From Nocardioides sp. (GTDB lineage Bacteria > Actinomycetota > Actinomycetes > Propionibacteriales > Nocardioidaceae): 64,000 nt of DNA. Of this stretch, positions 13,866-22,512 are shown one piece after another; position 1 is the first letter of the stretch, and the number at the start of each line of letters is the position of its first letter. Under the pieces are notes generated by a model that had not been told where the DNA came from, ran no database searches, and saw nothing but the letters and a program-made list of their open reading frames with translations. The stretch is from the NCBI RefSeq assembly GCF_030150155.1, contig NZ_JASLGR010000048.1, positions 5,591-69,590 on the forward strand, given 5' to 3'. The translations under genes were made by a program, and so were the position numbers.

Positions 13866-14687
13866 TCAGGGGGCCACAGGCTGCCCGGTGAGCTTCTTGT
13901 AGGTGTAGGCCGCACCGAGCATGACGACCGGGATCGCCACCAGGGCGCCGACGCCGCACAGGCACAGACCGATCACGTAGACCAGGCCGCCGACGATCAC
14001 CCAGACCAGCATGTTGGCCAGGTTGTTGCGGGTGAAGTCGAACGATGCCTTGAGGGCATCGACGGGGGCGAGGTTCTTGTCGACGACGAAGATCGGGGTG
14101 AAGAGCAGGAAGAACTCCGCGGCGATGCCGGGCAGGATGCAGAGCACGGTGCCGACCGCGGTGATCACCGCGACCAGCAGGCCGGCGAGCACGACGCTGC
14201 CGATGTTGATCCGGCTCACCAGCCCGGAGATCTGGAACGGCCGACCCTCGGTGACGTCGAGCGCCCCGCGCAGCAGGGCGGCGCTGATGATCATGGTGAT
14301 CACGCTGAAGGCGAACTGGCCGACGGCCCCGACCAGGAAGGAGGCGAAGGTGCCCGAGCCGTTGGTGCAGACCAGCTGCCCGCTCGAGTTCATCTTGCAC
14401 TCCGCCGGGTTGGTCAGGGCCAGCTGGGCGACGACGCTGATCCCGATGGCGACAGCGACGCCGAGCAGCAGGATGAACGCCGCCAGCATGATCTGACCCA
14501 GGTTCTCCTGGAACTTCTTCCAGCCGTAGGCCAGCGCGTCGCCGACCGCCCAGTCGCTGGGCTGGGGGGAGGGCTTGGAGAAGTCGGGGCCGGGCGGAGG
14601 CGGCGGAACCTGGCCGTAGCCGCCGTAGTTCCCGCCGCCGGGCGGGGTCGATCCGTAGTCGGGGCCGTCGGGGGGCAAGGTCGACAT
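13866..14687 (-). CDS. Proline-rich polytopic membrane protein
   Basis: The 273-residue protein has a Pro/Gly/Tyr-rich cytoplasmic N-terminus (residues 1-45, PPGGGNYGGYG and PPPPPGPDF) followed by an amphipathic segment (AVGDALAYGWKKFQEN) and about five to six membrane helices between residues 60 and 265. This is the layout of DUF975/DUF4013-like integral membrane proteins common in actinobacteria. Function unknown. The ATG at 14687 was chosen because the open frame further upstream crosses the pirin gene on the other strand. The nearest partner is the second pirin gene, divergent, 105 bases away. Confidence 0.75.
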   Translation of the reverse strand: MSTLPPDGPDYGSTPPGGGNYGGYGQVPPPPPGPDFSKPSPQPSDWAVGDALAYGWKKFQENLGQIMLAAFILLLGVAVAIGISVVAQLALTNPAECKMNSSGQLVCTNGSGTFASFLVGAVGQFAFSVITMIISAALLRGALDVTEGRPFQISGLVSRINIGSVVLAGLLVAVITAVGTVLCILPGIAAEFFLLFTPIFVVDKNLAPVDALKASFDFTRNNLANMLVWVIVGGLVYVIGLCLCGVGALVAIPVVMLGAAYTYKKLTGQPVAP

Positions 14688-14792
14688 GTCAGCACCTTCG
14701 GGTTGGGGAGGCGGGGACCGCCGTGACATGCGGCAACGTAACGTGCCGCGCCACCGGTTGAACAGGTCCGCGAAGGTGGCACCATCGGAGAG

Positions 14793-15824
14793 GTGAGCAA
14801 TCCCGAGGCCAAGCCTGACCTGCTCGACTGCCCCGCCGCGGCCGACGTGCCGCGTCCCACGGCGCCGGTCGAGATCATCGTGGCGCGTGACGTCCCGCTG
14901 GGTGGCCCGCGTGCCATGCCGGTACGCCGCACCCTGCCCAGCCGGCAGCGGTCCCTGATCGGGTCGTGGTGCTTCGTCGACCACTACGGACCCGACGACG
15001 TCGCCAGCACCGGCGGGATGAAGGTGCCGCCCCATCCCCACATCGGGCTGCAGACGGTCTCCTGGCTCTTCACCGGCCGGATCGTGCACCGCGACTCGGC
15101 GGGCAACCATGCCGACGTGCTGCCCGGCGAGCTCAACCTGATGACCGCCGGTCGGGGCATCTCCCACTCCGAGATCTCCGCCGACGAGGACGAGCCGGTG
15201 CTGCACGGTGCCCAGCTCTGGGTGGCGCTGCCCGAGGAGGCCCGGCACGTCGAGCCGGGCTTCGCCCACTACCGGCCCGAGCCGGTCGCCGGACCTGGCT
15301 GGGCCGCTCGGGTCTTCCTCGGCACCCTCGCCGGGTCGACCTCCCCGGTGTCGACGTACACGCCGCTGCTGGGGGCCGAGATCCTCCTCGACGCCGGTGC
15401 GGAGGTCGAGCTCGACCTCGACGTCGCCTTCGAGCACGGCATCCTGGTCGACGCCGGCGCCGTCACGGTGCTGAGTCCCGAGCACGGTGCCGAGCCGATC
15501 GCTGCGAACGAGCTGGGCTACCTGGCGCCCGGGCGGTCGGCGGTGCGGCTGCGGGCGGCGGGTCAGACCCGGCTGCTGTTGCTCGGCGGGCCGCCGTTCG
15601 GGGAGGCGATCGTGATGTGGTGGAACTTCGTCGCGCGCTCCCATGAGGAGATCGTCGAGGCCCGCGAGGAGTGGATGACGGCGATCACGGACCCCGGTTC
15701 GGGGGCGGTGATCGGCGACTCCCAGAGCGTGGTGGCGACCCGCTTCGGCACCGTGATCGGGGACCACCTCGCCCCGATTCCTGCTCCTGGGCTTCCAGGT
15801 ACTAGGCTGCGTACGCGTCGTTAA
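14793..15824 (+). CDS. Pirin family protein (second copy)
   Basis: The 343-residue bicupin has FVDHYGPDDV, the metal-binding HPHIGLQTVSWLFTGRIVHRDS and GELNLMTAGRGISHSEIS (about residues 80-130) and a C-terminal cupin with WWNFVARSHEEIVEAREEW. These are the classic pirin landmarks, in a form closer to YhhW/YhaK-type pirins than the copy at 10076. GTG start. It is monocistronic, followed after 85 bases by tRNA-Thr. Its function could be quercetin dioxygenase-like or a redox-linked transcription cofactor; the sequence cannot decide. Confidence 0.85.
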   Translation: MSNPEAKPDLLDCPAAADVPRPTAPVEIIVARDVPLGGPRAMPVRRTLPSRQRSLIGSWCFVDHYGPDDVASTGGMKVPPHPHIGLQTVSWLFTGRIVHRDSAGNHADVLPGELNLMTAGRGISHSEISADEDEPVLHGAQLWVALPEEARHVEPGFAHYRPEPVAGPGWAARVFLGTLAGSTSPVSTYTPLLGAEILLDAGAEVELDLDVAFEHGILVDAGAVTVLSPEHGAEPIAANELGYLAPGRSAVRLRAAGQTRLLLLGGPPFGEAIVMWWNFVARSHEEIVEAREEWMTAITDPGSGAVIGDSQSVVATRFGTVIGDHLAPIPAPGLPGTRLRTRR

Positions 15825-15869
15825 GAGCACCGGGTTCCGGATGGGTAAAACCGAAGGAACCGCCCCGAT

Positions 15870-15898
15870 TTGGACCGAGCGGGGAGGCCCGGTAATCT
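15870..15898 (+). promoter_or_regulatory. Promoter of tRNA-Thr
   Basis: TTGGAC (15870-15875) and TAATCT (15893-15898) are separated by exactly 17 bases, 12 bases before the mature tRNA start. It is a strong housekeeping-type promoter. Confidence 0.8.
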
Positions 15899-15909
15899 TC
15901 TCGGTCGTT

Positions 15910-15982
15910 GCCCCTTTAGCTCAGTCGGCAGAGCGTCTCCATGGTAAGGAGAAGGTCTACGGTTCGATTCCGTAAAGGGGCT
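15910..15982 (+). tRNA. tRNA-Thr (anticodon GGT)
   Basis: Acceptor GCCCCTT (15910-15916) pairs with AAGGGGC (15975-15981), discriminator T at 15982. The anticodon loop CATGGTAAG gives GGT, and the T arm has GGTTCGATTCC. CCA is not encoded. Confidence 0.95.
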
Positions 15983-16039
15983 CTGGAATGGCGTGTGGCC
16001 CGATCGCTTCGGCGAGGAGGCCCACACTGTTCAACCCTT

Positions 16040-16116
16040 GGCGGGGTAGCTCAGGCGGTTAGAGCGCACGACTCATAATCGTGAGGTCGCGGGTTCGATC
16101 CCCGCCCCCGCTACCA
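16040..16116 (+). tRNA. tRNA-Met (elongator-type, anticodon CAT)
   Basis: Acceptor GGCGGGG (16040-16046) pairs with CCCCGCT (16106-16112, one G-U), discriminator A at 16113, and CCA is encoded (16114-16116). The anticodon loop CTCATAA gives CAT and the T arm carries GGGTTCGATCCC. The paired first base of the acceptor argues against an initiator. It follows tRNA-Thr closely and precedes rpmG. Confidence 0.93.
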
Positions 16117-16148
16117 CCGTAGACGCACCATCACCATAAGGACTTCCC

Positions 16149-16319
16149 GTGGCCAGCAAGAGCAGCGACGTTCGCCCGAAGATCACTCTGGCATGCACCG
16201 AGTGCAAGGAGCGGAACTACATCACCAAGAAGAACCGCCGCAACGATCCCGACCGGATCGAGCTGGCGAAGTTCTGCCCGCGTTGCCGCAAGCACCAGGC
16301 GCACCGCGAGACCCGCTGA
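16149..16319 (+). CDS. rpmG: 50S ribosomal protein L33 (bL33)
   Basis: This 56-residue protein starts at GTG. It reads ASKSSDVRPKITLACTECKE, then RNYITKKNRRNDPDRIELAKF, then CPRCRKHQAHRETR. It keeps both CxxC pairs (about residues 16-19 and 42-45), so it is the zinc-binding form. The position tRNA-Thr, tRNA-Met, rpmG, then a MaoC-type dehydratase pair and murB is a conserved actinobacterial arrangement. Confidence 0.95.
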   Translation: MASKSSDVRPKITLACTECKERNYITKKNRRNDPDRIELAKFCPRCRKHQAHRETR

Positions 16320-16334
16320 TACAGCTTCCGAACA

Positions 16335-16361
16335 GGCCCGACCGCTGCGGTCGGGCCTTTT
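16335..16361 (+). terminator. Terminator after rpmG
   Basis: A 10-bp stem GGCCCGACCG (16335-16344) with CGGTCGGGCC (16348-16357), loop CTG, followed by TTTT. Confidence 0.9.
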
Positions 16362-16406
16362 CGCATTTCCCGTGAACCGGGGAACGTGAACCAGGGAACG
16401 TGAAGC

Positions 16407-16450
16407 AGGAAAAGCAACGGCCCCACCCGGCGAACCGGGTGGGGCCGTTG
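16407..16450 (-). terminator. Terminator of the dehydratase operon
   Basis: A 16-bp perfect stem CAACGGCCCCACCCGG (16415-16430) with its complement (16435-16450), loop CGAA. Reading on the minus strand it is followed by CTTTTCC, so it mainly serves the hadB side but can block both. Confidence 0.88.
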
Positions 16451-16479
16451 CGGTTCTGAACCGTCCAGGACCGTCCAGA

Positions 16480-16863
16480 TCAGACGAGTCGTACGACGGC
16501 CTTCGGATTGCCCAGCACTCGCTGACCGTCGCAGGTGGCCTCCAGGACCAGGGTCAGGGTCTCCTCGGTCCGGGTCGAGGACTTCACCCCGATGGTGACC
16601 TCCGCGGCGCCCTCGGCCGGAACGACCACCGGCGAGGTGAACTTGGTGCCGATCTCCAGCACCTCGGCCCCCTCGGTCCAGTGCGCCACCGCAGCCGCGG
16701 CCAGGCCCATCGTCAGCATGCCGTGAGCGATCACTCCCGGAAGGCCCACCGCGAGCGCGACGGCCTCGTCGGAGTGGATCGGGTTGTGGTCGCCGCTGGC
16801 GTCGGCGTACGCGACCAGATCGGCTCGGGTGAGGGAGAAGACCTGGGGGACGAAGTCGCTCAT
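16480..16863 (-). CDS. MaoC-type (R)-hydratase/dehydratase subunit (HadB-like)
   Basis: This 127-residue hot-dog protein has the hydratase 2 motif: YADASGDHNPIHSDEAVA (catalytic Asp and His, about residues 19-36), then GLPGVIAHGMLTMG. Subunits of this type pair with a HadA/HadC-like partner to dehydrate 3-hydroxyacyl thioesters. In mycobacteria HadAB and HadBC do so in the FAS-II mycolic acid cycle. Here it overlaps the upstream HadA-like gene by four bases. The organism may not make mycolates, so the substrate is open. Confidence 0.85.
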   Translation of the reverse strand: MSDFVPQVFSLTRADLVAYADASGDHNPIHSDEAVALAVGLPGVIAHGMLTMGLAAAAVAHWTEGAEVLEIGTKFTSPVVVPAEGAAEVTIGVKSSTRTEETLTLVLEATCDGQRVLGNPKAVVRLV

Positions 16864-17246
16864 GCTGCACCTCCGTGCACGAGGGTGGCCTTGGCCTCGC
16901 CGACGAGCTCGCCGGAGGCGTCGGTGATCTGGGTGAGGGTGCCGATCAGCTCGGCGCCGCCCAGGGCGCGCAGGGAGGCGACCTTCATCGTGGCGGTCAG
17001 CTCGTCGCCGACGACGACCGGACGGTGCCAGGTGAAGCGCTGCTCACCGTGCACGATGTGCTCCAGGTTGGCACCGACGTCGGCCAGGAAGGCCAGCATC
17101 GCGTCGTTGAGCAGGATGATCGGGAAGGTCGGGGGCACGCCGTCGCCGCTGTAGCGGGTCGCAGCGGCGAACGCCGCCACCCGCTCGGGGTCGACGGACC
17201 AGGGGCCGACGGGCGCGAAGTCGCGCTCCAGCACAGAGTGATCCAC
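16860..17246 (-). CDS. FAS1-like dehydratase N-domain protein (HadA-like)
   Basis: The 128-residue product starts at GTG 17246 (VDHSVLERDFAPVGPWSVD). It contains FAAATRYSGDGVPPTFPIIL (about residues 28-47) and HGEQRFTWHRPVVVGDELTATMKV (about 68-92), the double-hot-dog N-domain pattern of HadA/HadC. It lacks the catalytic D/H pair itself, as expected for the non-catalytic partner of HadB. It overlaps the HadB gene (ATGA), so the heterodimer is probably coupled in translation. Confidence 0.82.
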   Translation of the reverse strand: MDHSVLERDFAPVGPWSVDPERVAAFAAATRYSGDGVPPTFPIILLNDAMLAFLADVGANLEHIVHGEQRFTWHRPVVVGDELTATMKVASLRALGGAELIGTLTQITDASGELVGEAKATLVHGGAA

Positions 17247-17338
17247 GCTTCCGACCCTAACCGCGCTCGCTCGCCGGGACGGGGTGTGGAACCGACAACG
17301 ACGACGGAGGCTGATCAGCGACCTGCGACAATGACACG

Positions 17339-18346
17339 GTGACACTGCTCGCCGACCACACCACCGTGCACCTGGGGGGCCCCGCCCAGAACTGGATCGA
17401 GGCCACCACCGTCGAGGAGCTGGTCGCAGCGGCCGCCGACCCCACCGCTCTGATCCTGGGCGGCGGGTCCAACCTGATCGTCGCCGACGAGGGCGTGCCC
17501 GGCACCGTGGTGCACGTGGCGACCCGCGGGATCACCCCCGACACCGACGACCCGTCGTGCGGCGGCGTGCTGGTCACGGTCGCGGCGGGGGAGAGCCTCG
17601 ACGACCTGGTCGCCACCACGGTCGAGCGTGGCTGGGCGGGCCTGGAGGCACTGTCGGGGATCCCCGGCAGTGTCGGTGCCACCCCGATCCAGAACGTCGG
17701 TGCCTACGGCGCCGAGGTCTCCCAGACGATCGCCCGGGTGCGGGTCTGGGACCGTGTGCTCCAGGGCTTCCGCACCTTCTCCGCCGACGAGTGCGGCTTC
17801 GCCTACCGCACCTCGCGGTTCAAGGCCGATCCCGGCCGCCACGTCGTGGTCGAGGTGGTCTTCCAGCTCAAGCCGGGGACGCTGTCGGCCCCGATCGGGT
17901 ACGCCGAGCTCGCCAAGCGGCTCGGGGTCACCGTCGGCGACCGGGTTCCGCTGGCCGACGTCCGGGCAGCGGTGCTGGGGCTGCGCTCGGCCAAGGGGAT
18001 GGTGATCGACCCCGCCGACCACGACACCTGGAGCGCCGGGTCGTTCTTCACCAACCCGATCATCGAGCCCGCCGAGGTGCCGGACGGTGCGCCGTCGTAC
18101 GACCAGGGCGACGGCACCGTGAAGACCAGTGCGGCCTGGCTGATCCAGGCGGCCGGCTTCGAGAAGGGCTACGGTCGCGAGGGCGTCTCGGTGTCGACCA
18201 AGCACACCCTGGCGCTGACCAACCGCGGCGCGGGCACGACCACCGCGCTGCTCAGCCTGGCCCGCGAGATCCGCGACGGCGTCGAGCGCGAGTTCGGCAT
18301 CACCCTGGTGCCCGAGCCGGTCTTCGTCGGCGCCCCGGAGTGGTGA
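17339..18346 (+). CDS. murB: UDP-N-acetylmuramate dehydrogenase (MurB)
   Basis: The 335-residue FAD enzyme reduces UDP-GlcNAc-enolpyruvate to UDP-MurNAc in peptidoglycan synthesis. It shows ILGGGSNLIVADEGVPG (FAD binding, about residues 39-56), GLEALSGIPGSVGATPIQNVGAYGAEV (about 100-126), AYRTSRFK, and the catalytic-Ser segment SAGSFFTNPI (about 234-243) with AAWLIQAAGFEKGYGREGVSVSTKHTLALTN (about 261-290). This longer C-terminal form is type I MurB. The start is GTG. It is divergent from the HadA-like gene. Confidence 0.93.
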   Translation: MTLLADHTTVHLGGPAQNWIEATTVEELVAAAADPTALILGGGSNLIVADEGVPGTVVHVATRGITPDTDDPSCGGVLVTVAAGESLDDLVATTVERGWAGLEALSGIPGSVGATPIQNVGAYGAEVSQTIARVRVWDRVLQGFRTFSADECGFAYRTSRFKADPGRHVVVEVVFQLKPGTLSAPIGYAELAKRLGVTVGDRVPLADVRAAVLGLRSAKGMVIDPADHDTWSAGSFFTNPIIEPAEVPDGAPSYDQGDGTVKTSAAWLIQAAGFEKGYGREGVSVSTKHTLALTNRGAGTTTALLSLAREIRDGVEREFGITLVPEPVFVGAPEW

Positions 18347-18373
18347 CCGGCCGAGGCTGACCCTCGTCCCCGC

Positions 18374-19483
18374 TCAGCGGGAGAGGGCGACCAGCACCTC
18401 GTGGTGCCCGGTGTGCGGGAACATGTCCAGCAGCCGTGCGCTGGCCGGGGTGAAGGAGCCCATCCGGGCCAGGTCGGCGGCCAGCGTGGTCGCGTTGCAC
18501 GAGGAGTAGATCACGGTCCGCACCGAGGACGCCTCCAGCCAGTCCGCCAGCGCCGGGCCGATGCCGCGCCGCGGCGGGTTGACGATCACCAGGTCGGGCT
18601 CCGGTGTGGTGGCCAGTGCGAACGCGGTCGCGTCCCCGGCCAGCCAGGTCGCCTCCACCCCCAGCTCGGCGCTGGACAGCCGGGCCGAGACGATCGCCTG
18701 CTCGGAGAACTCCACGCCGGTCACCGCCCGCCCTGCAGCGGCGACGTGCAGGCCGAAGCCGCCCACCCCGCAGTAGAGGTCCCAGACCGAGGACGGCGCT
18801 GCCTCGTCGACCAGGGCCGCCGCCTCCCGGTAGAGCCAGGCGGCGACCTCGGTGTTGGTCTGGAAGAAGGACTGTGGCCGCAGGTGCAGGGGGCGGCCGT
18901 TGACCTCCATCGTCAGCGTCTCGGCCTCGGTCAGGACGATCTCGTCCGGGCCCTCCAGGACCGCCTTGTGGTCGGGCTGGAGGTTGACCGAGACGACGCT
19001 GGCCGGGATCTGCTCGGTCAGCCACGCCAGGTGCTTGCGGATCCGGGCCACGCCCTCGGTGGAGCGCAGCACGAAGCGGACCATCAGCTGCCCTGCCGGG
19101 GAGACGGTCGCCAGCACGTGCTTGAGCTCGCCGCGGCGCGTCGGCACGTCGTACGGCGTCAGCCGGGCGCGCGTGACGAACGCGGCGATCGCGGGCAGGG
19201 CGTCGTGCAGCCGGACGTCGTGCAGGCCGCACTCGCGCAGGTCCACCCCGACCCCGCCGGGGCCCAGGATGCCGAGCGTCGGAGCGTCGAGGGTGCCGCC
19301 GACGACCATCTTCGCCTTGTTGCGGAACCCCGACTCGGCGCTGGCGACCGGCTCACGCCAGGGCAGCCCCGCGGGCAGCAGCCCGGCGACGTGGGTCTGG
19401 AGACGCTCCACCTGGGTCGGGTAGGCGACCTCGAGGAGCTGACACGATCGGCACACGCCGGCGTCGTAGTACGTGCACTGCAT
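18374..19483 (-). CDS. rlmC: 23S rRNA uracil-C5-methyltransferase (RlmC/RumB type)
   Basis: This 369-residue TrmA/RlmCD family enzyme has Fe-S cluster cysteines in CTYYDAGVCRSCQLL (about residues 3-17) and at CGLHD (about 85). The RNA-binding stretch GFRNKAKMVVGG follows. SFFQTNTEVA, WDLYCGVGGFGLHVA (SAM site, about 240-254), NPPRRGIG, and YSSCNATTLAADL (catalytic Cys about 326) complete the set. The short N-terminus without a TRAM domain matches RlmC/RumB, which makes m5U747, and not RlmD. Confidence 0.88.
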   Translation of the reverse strand: MQCTYYDAGVCRSCQLLEVAYPTQVERLQTHVAGLLPAGLPWREPVASAESGFRNKAKMVVGGTLDAPTLGILGPGGVGVDLRECGLHDVRLHDALPAIAAFVTRARLTPYDVPTRRGELKHVLATVSPAGQLMVRFVLRSTEGVARIRKHLAWLTEQIPASVVSVNLQPDHKAVLEGPDEIVLTEAETLTMEVNGRPLHLRPQSFFQTNTEVAAWLYREAAALVDEAAPSSVWDLYCGVGGFGLHVAAAGRAVTGVEFSEQAIVSARLSSAELGVEATWLAGDATAFALATTPEPDLVIVNPPRRGIGPALADWLEASSVRTVIYSSCNATTLAADLARMGSFTPASARLLDMFPHTGHHEVLVALSR

Positions 19484-19492
19484 GAGCCAGGG

Positions 19493-20083
19493 TCAGGCGT
19501 TCACACCGGTGTCGTTGATCGTCACCGAGCCGTCCCAGGCGAAGGCGATCAGGAAGATGAAGGCGATCAGGCCGAGGATCGCGAGGACCAGGATGATCGT
19601 GCCGATCAGTCCGAGGATGAACCCGGCCTGGGCGTTCCCGCGTCCGCCGAGCCGGCCGGCTGCGGCGTCGATCCGTCGCTTGGCCCGGATCCCCATCACC
19701 ATCGCGAACGGGGAGCCGACGAAGCCGACACCGCAGATGAAGCCCATCACCAGGCTGATCACGCCGGTGATCATCGCTGCCTGGGCACCGGGGTCCTCCG
19801 GCTGGGCGAAGGTGTAGCCCGGCGGCGGGGTCTGGGTCCACCGGTCGTAGCCCGGCGGCGGGCCGTAGGACTGCGAGCCGCCGGTGGACGCGTCGTACTG
19901 CGGGTTCTGGCCGTACGCCGGCCCGGTGCCGTACGACGGCGGGGTGCCGTACTGCGGCGGGGCGGTGTAGCCGGGCGGCGGGGGCGGCGTCGACGGGTCG
20001 GCGGCCTCGGGCTTCGGGTCCTTGCCGAACCGGGGAGGCTCGGGCGCTGCGCCGTACTGTCCGGGCGTCGTCGGGTCGCTCAT
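19493..20083 (-). CDS. DUF4190-like membrane protein with Pro/Tyr/Gly-rich N-terminus
   Basis: The 196-residue protein has a long disordered N-terminus (residues 1-95) made of PPGY/PPQYG/YGT-like repeats, followed by two membrane segments. The first (AAMITGVISLVMGFICGVGF) is followed by MGIRAKRRID; the second lies at about 160-182. The arrangement hydrophobic - GIRAKRRI - GQA-x-AGFILG is the DUF4190 pattern. Function unknown; such proteins recur in actinobacteria next to housekeeping genes. The start at MSDPTTPG was chosen because the upstream open frame runs over add. Confidence 0.75.
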   Translation of the reverse strand: MSDPTTPGQYGAAPEPPRFGKDPKPEAADPSTPPPPPGYTAPPQYGTPPSYGTGPAYGQNPQYDASTGGSQSYGPPPGYDRWTQTPPPGYTFAQPEDPGAQAAMITGVISLVMGFICGVGFVGSPFAMVMGIRAKRRIDAAAGRLGGRGNAQAGFILGLIGTIILVLAILGLIAFIFLIAFAWDGSVTINDTGVNA

Positions 20084-20090
20084 GCCCTCA

Positions 20091-21152
20091 TCATTCCGTA
20101 TCGACGCCGAGCGCGCCTGCTTCGCCGGGGAGCGGAGCGGCCAGCCAGGCGTCCACCTCGGCCAGCAGGGCCGTCCGCAGCGACTCCGGCGCTCGGGAGG
20201 CACGGATCGATCCGGCCGCCAGCGAGGCCAGGTCGGCGTCGGTGAGGTGGTGGGCGGCCCGCATCGCGGCGTACTGCCCCAGCAGCCGCGAGCCGAAGAG
20301 CAGCGGGTCGTCGGCCCCGAGCGCGATCGTGGCACCGGCGGCCATCAGGGTCGGCAGCGGCACCTCGGTCAGGGAGCCGTAGACGCCGAGGGAGACGTTC
20401 GAGGTGGGGCAGACCTCCAAGGCGATCCCGGCGGCGACCAGGGCGTCGAGCAGCCGCGGGTCCTCGGCCGAGCGGACGCCGTGTCCCAGCCGGGTGGGGT
20501 GCAGCGACTCCACCACGGTGCGGACGTGGTCGGGGCCGCGCAGCTCGCCGCCGTGCGGCATCAGGGCCAGGCCGGCGCGCTCGGCGATGCCGAAGGCGTG
20601 GGCGAACTCCGGGGTGGCACCGCGGCGCTCGTCGTTGGAGAGCCCGAAGCCGACCACGCCGCGGTCGACGTACTGGGTGGCGAGGCGGGCCAGGACCCGG
20701 GCGTCGAGCGGGTGCCGGGTCCGGTTGGAGGCGATGATCGTCGCCATCGCCAGGCCGGTCTCGCGCGAGGCCACCTCGACCGCGTCCAGGACCAGGTCGG
20801 TGAAGGCGGTGATCCCGTCGAACTTCGAGGCGAAGCCCGACGGGTCGACCTGGATCTCCAGCCACCGGCCGCCGTCGGCGACGTCGTCCTCGGCGGCCTC
20901 ACGGATCAGGCGGTAGATGTCGGCCGGGGTGCGCAGCACCGACCGGGCGACGTCGTAGAGCCGCTGGAAGCGGAACCAGCCCTTCTCATCGGCGGCGGAG
21001 AGCTGCGGCGGCCACTGCGAGACCAGCTGGTCGGGCAGCCGCAGCCCGTCGCGTTCGGCGAGCTCGAGCAGCGTGGAGTGCCGCATGCTGCCGGTGAAGT
21101 GCAGATGCAGATGGGCCTTCGGAAGCGCCCTGAGGTCCCGCCGCTCGGCCAC
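20091..21152 (-). CDS. add: Adenosine deaminase family protein
   Basis: The 353-residue TIM-barrel metal-dependent hydrolase has KAHLHLHFTGSM (metal-binding HxH, about residues 13-24), FGLSNDERRG, LMPHGGELRGP (about 198-208, where classic enzymes have HAGE), TRLGHGVRSAEDP (catalytic His region, about 221-233), LEVCPTSNVSLGVY, and LGADDPLLFGSRL near the C-terminus with the metal-ligand Asp pair. It probably converts adenosine to inosine, although relatives act on other purines. It ends six bases from the aminotransferase gene and is probably co-transcribed with it. Confidence 0.85.
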   Translation of the reverse strand: MAERRDLRALPKAHLHLHFTGSMRHSTLLELAERDGLRLPDQLVSQWPPQLSAADEKGWFRFQRLYDVARSVLRTPADIYRLIREAAEDDVADGGRWLEIQVDPSGFASKFDGITAFTDLVLDAVEVASRETGLAMATIIASNRTRHPLDARVLARLATQYVDRGVVGFGLSNDERRGATPEFAHAFGIAERAGLALMPHGGELRGPDHVRTVVESLHPTRLGHGVRSAEDPRLLDALVAAGIALEVCPTSNVSLGVYGSLTEVPLPTLMAAGATIALGADDPLLFGSRLLGQYAAMRAAHHLTDADLASLAAGSIRASRAPESLRTALLAEVDAWLAAPLPGEAGALGVDTE

Positions 21153-21158
21153 GAGCCA

Positions 21159-22451
21159 CTAGCCCTGGGCGACCAGGGCCTCGGCGGCGGCCAGCTTCAC
21201 GCAGACCGCGACGGCCGTCATCGACGCCTCGACGTCGGCCAGCGAGGGGTACGACGGCGCCAGCCGGATGTTCTCGTCCTTCGGGTCGTTGCGCCCCGGG
21301 AAGGCCGAGCCCGCCGGGGTGAGCGCGACGCCGGCGGCCTTGGCCAGCTCGATCACGCGGCTCGCGGTGCCGGGCAGCACGTCGAGGTTGACGAAGTAGC
21401 CACCGCGCGGCGTGGTCCAGGTCGCGATCCCGAGGCCGGAGAGCTGGGAGTCGAGGATCGTCTCCACCGCGGCGAAGCGTGGCGCGAGCAGCTCGCGGTG
21501 CTTGGCCATGTGGTCGCGCACGCCCTGGGCGTTGCCGAAGAACTCCAGGTGGCGCAGCTGGTTGACCTTGTCCGGGCCGATCGAGCCGAAGCCGAGGTGG
21601 GAGTGGAACCAGGCCACGGTCTCGGCCGAGCCGCCGAGGAAGGCCACCCCGGCACCGGCGTAGGTGATCTTCGAGGTCGAGGCGAACACGATCGGGCGGT
21701 GCGGGTGCCCGGCGACGGTGGCCAGCGACACGATGTCGGCGGTCTTGGTCTCCTCGGCGGTGAGGTGGTGCAGCGCGTAGGCGTTGTCCCACAGGATCTT
21801 GAAGTCGGGCGCCGCGGTCGGCATCGAGGCCAGCCGCTCGGCGACCTCCTGGGTGGTGACCGAGCCGGTCGGGTTGGCGTAGGTCGGGACCAGCCACATG
21901 CCCTTGATCGAGGCGTCGTCCTTGACCAGCGCGGCGATCGCGTCCACGTCGGGGCCGTCGGCCAGCATCGGCACGGTGATGGTCTCGATGCCGAGCCACT
22001 CCAGCAGGGTGAAGTGCCGGTCGTAGCCGGGGACCGGACAGATGAACTTCACGGTCTCGCCACGCGCGTCGAGCCACGGGCGCTCGGAGTCGACGCCGCC
22101 CTTGAGCAGCAGGTAGGTCAGCACGTCCTTCATCAGGGTCAGCGAGGAGGCACCCTGGGCGGAGATCTGGTTGAGCTCCAGGCCGAGCAGCTCGGCGAAC
22201 ATCGCCCGCAGCTCGGTGACCCCGGCGAGGCCGCCGTAGTTGCGGGCGTCGGTGCCGTCGGCGCAGGTGGTGGTGGCCGGCAGGGCCAGCAGTCCGTCGG
22301 ACAGGTCGAGCTGCTCCGAGCTCGGCTTGCCGCGCGTGAGATCGAGCTTCAGTCCGGCGGCCAGGAGGCCGTCGTACGCCGTCTTCTGATCCTCGAGGAA
22401 GGTGCGGATCTCGTCGTGGGACAGGTCGGACAGGAGGGTCTGCTCACTCAC
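21159..22451 (-). CDS. Class I aminotransferase, AspT/Rv3722c-type aspartate aminotransferase
   Basis: This 430-residue PLP enzyme belongs to the unusual subgroup of class I aminotransferases seen in Corynebacterium AspT and M. tuberculosis Rv3722c. LDLTRGKPSSEQLDLS (about 37-52) is the signature start, then YGGLAGVTELRAMFAELLG, CPVPGYDRHF, VPTYANPTGS (about 193-202), the PLP-lysine in FASTSKITYAGAGVAFLGG (about 253-271), and ENIRLAPSYPS for substrate binding. It likely interconverts aspartate and oxaloacetate. GTG start at 22451; the upstream Met lacks a ribosome site. It is divergent from the aldehyde dehydrogenase gene with 61 bases between. Confidence 0.87.
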   Translation of the reverse strand: MSEQTLLSDLSHDEIRTFLEDQKTAYDGLLAAGLKLDLTRGKPSSEQLDLSDGLLALPATTTCADGTDARNYGGLAGVTELRAMFAELLGLELNQISAQGASSLTLMKDVLTYLLLKGGVDSERPWLDARGETVKFICPVPGYDRHFTLLEWLGIETITVPMLADGPDVDAIAALVKDDASIKGMWLVPTYANPTGSVTTQEVAERLASMPTAAPDFKILWDNAYALHHLTAEETKTADIVSLATVAGHPHRPIVFASTSKITYAGAGVAFLGGSAETVAWFHSHLGFGSIGPDKVNQLRHLEFFGNAQGVRDHMAKHRELLAPRFAAVETILDSQLSGLGIATWTTPRGGYFVNLDVLPGTASRVIELAKAAGVALTPAGSAFPGRNDPKDENIRLAPSYPSLADVEASMTAVAVCVKLAAAEALVAQG

Positions 22452-22512
22452 TGGTACATCGTCCCAGATCGACCCCCTCAACGGCGAGCCAGTTCCGGGC
22501 TAGTGTGCCGTC

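Noticed and set aside
13866..15830. A 654-codon membrane protein
   Set aside because: Only the part from 14687 down is protein-like. The upstream portion is antisense to the second pirin gene.
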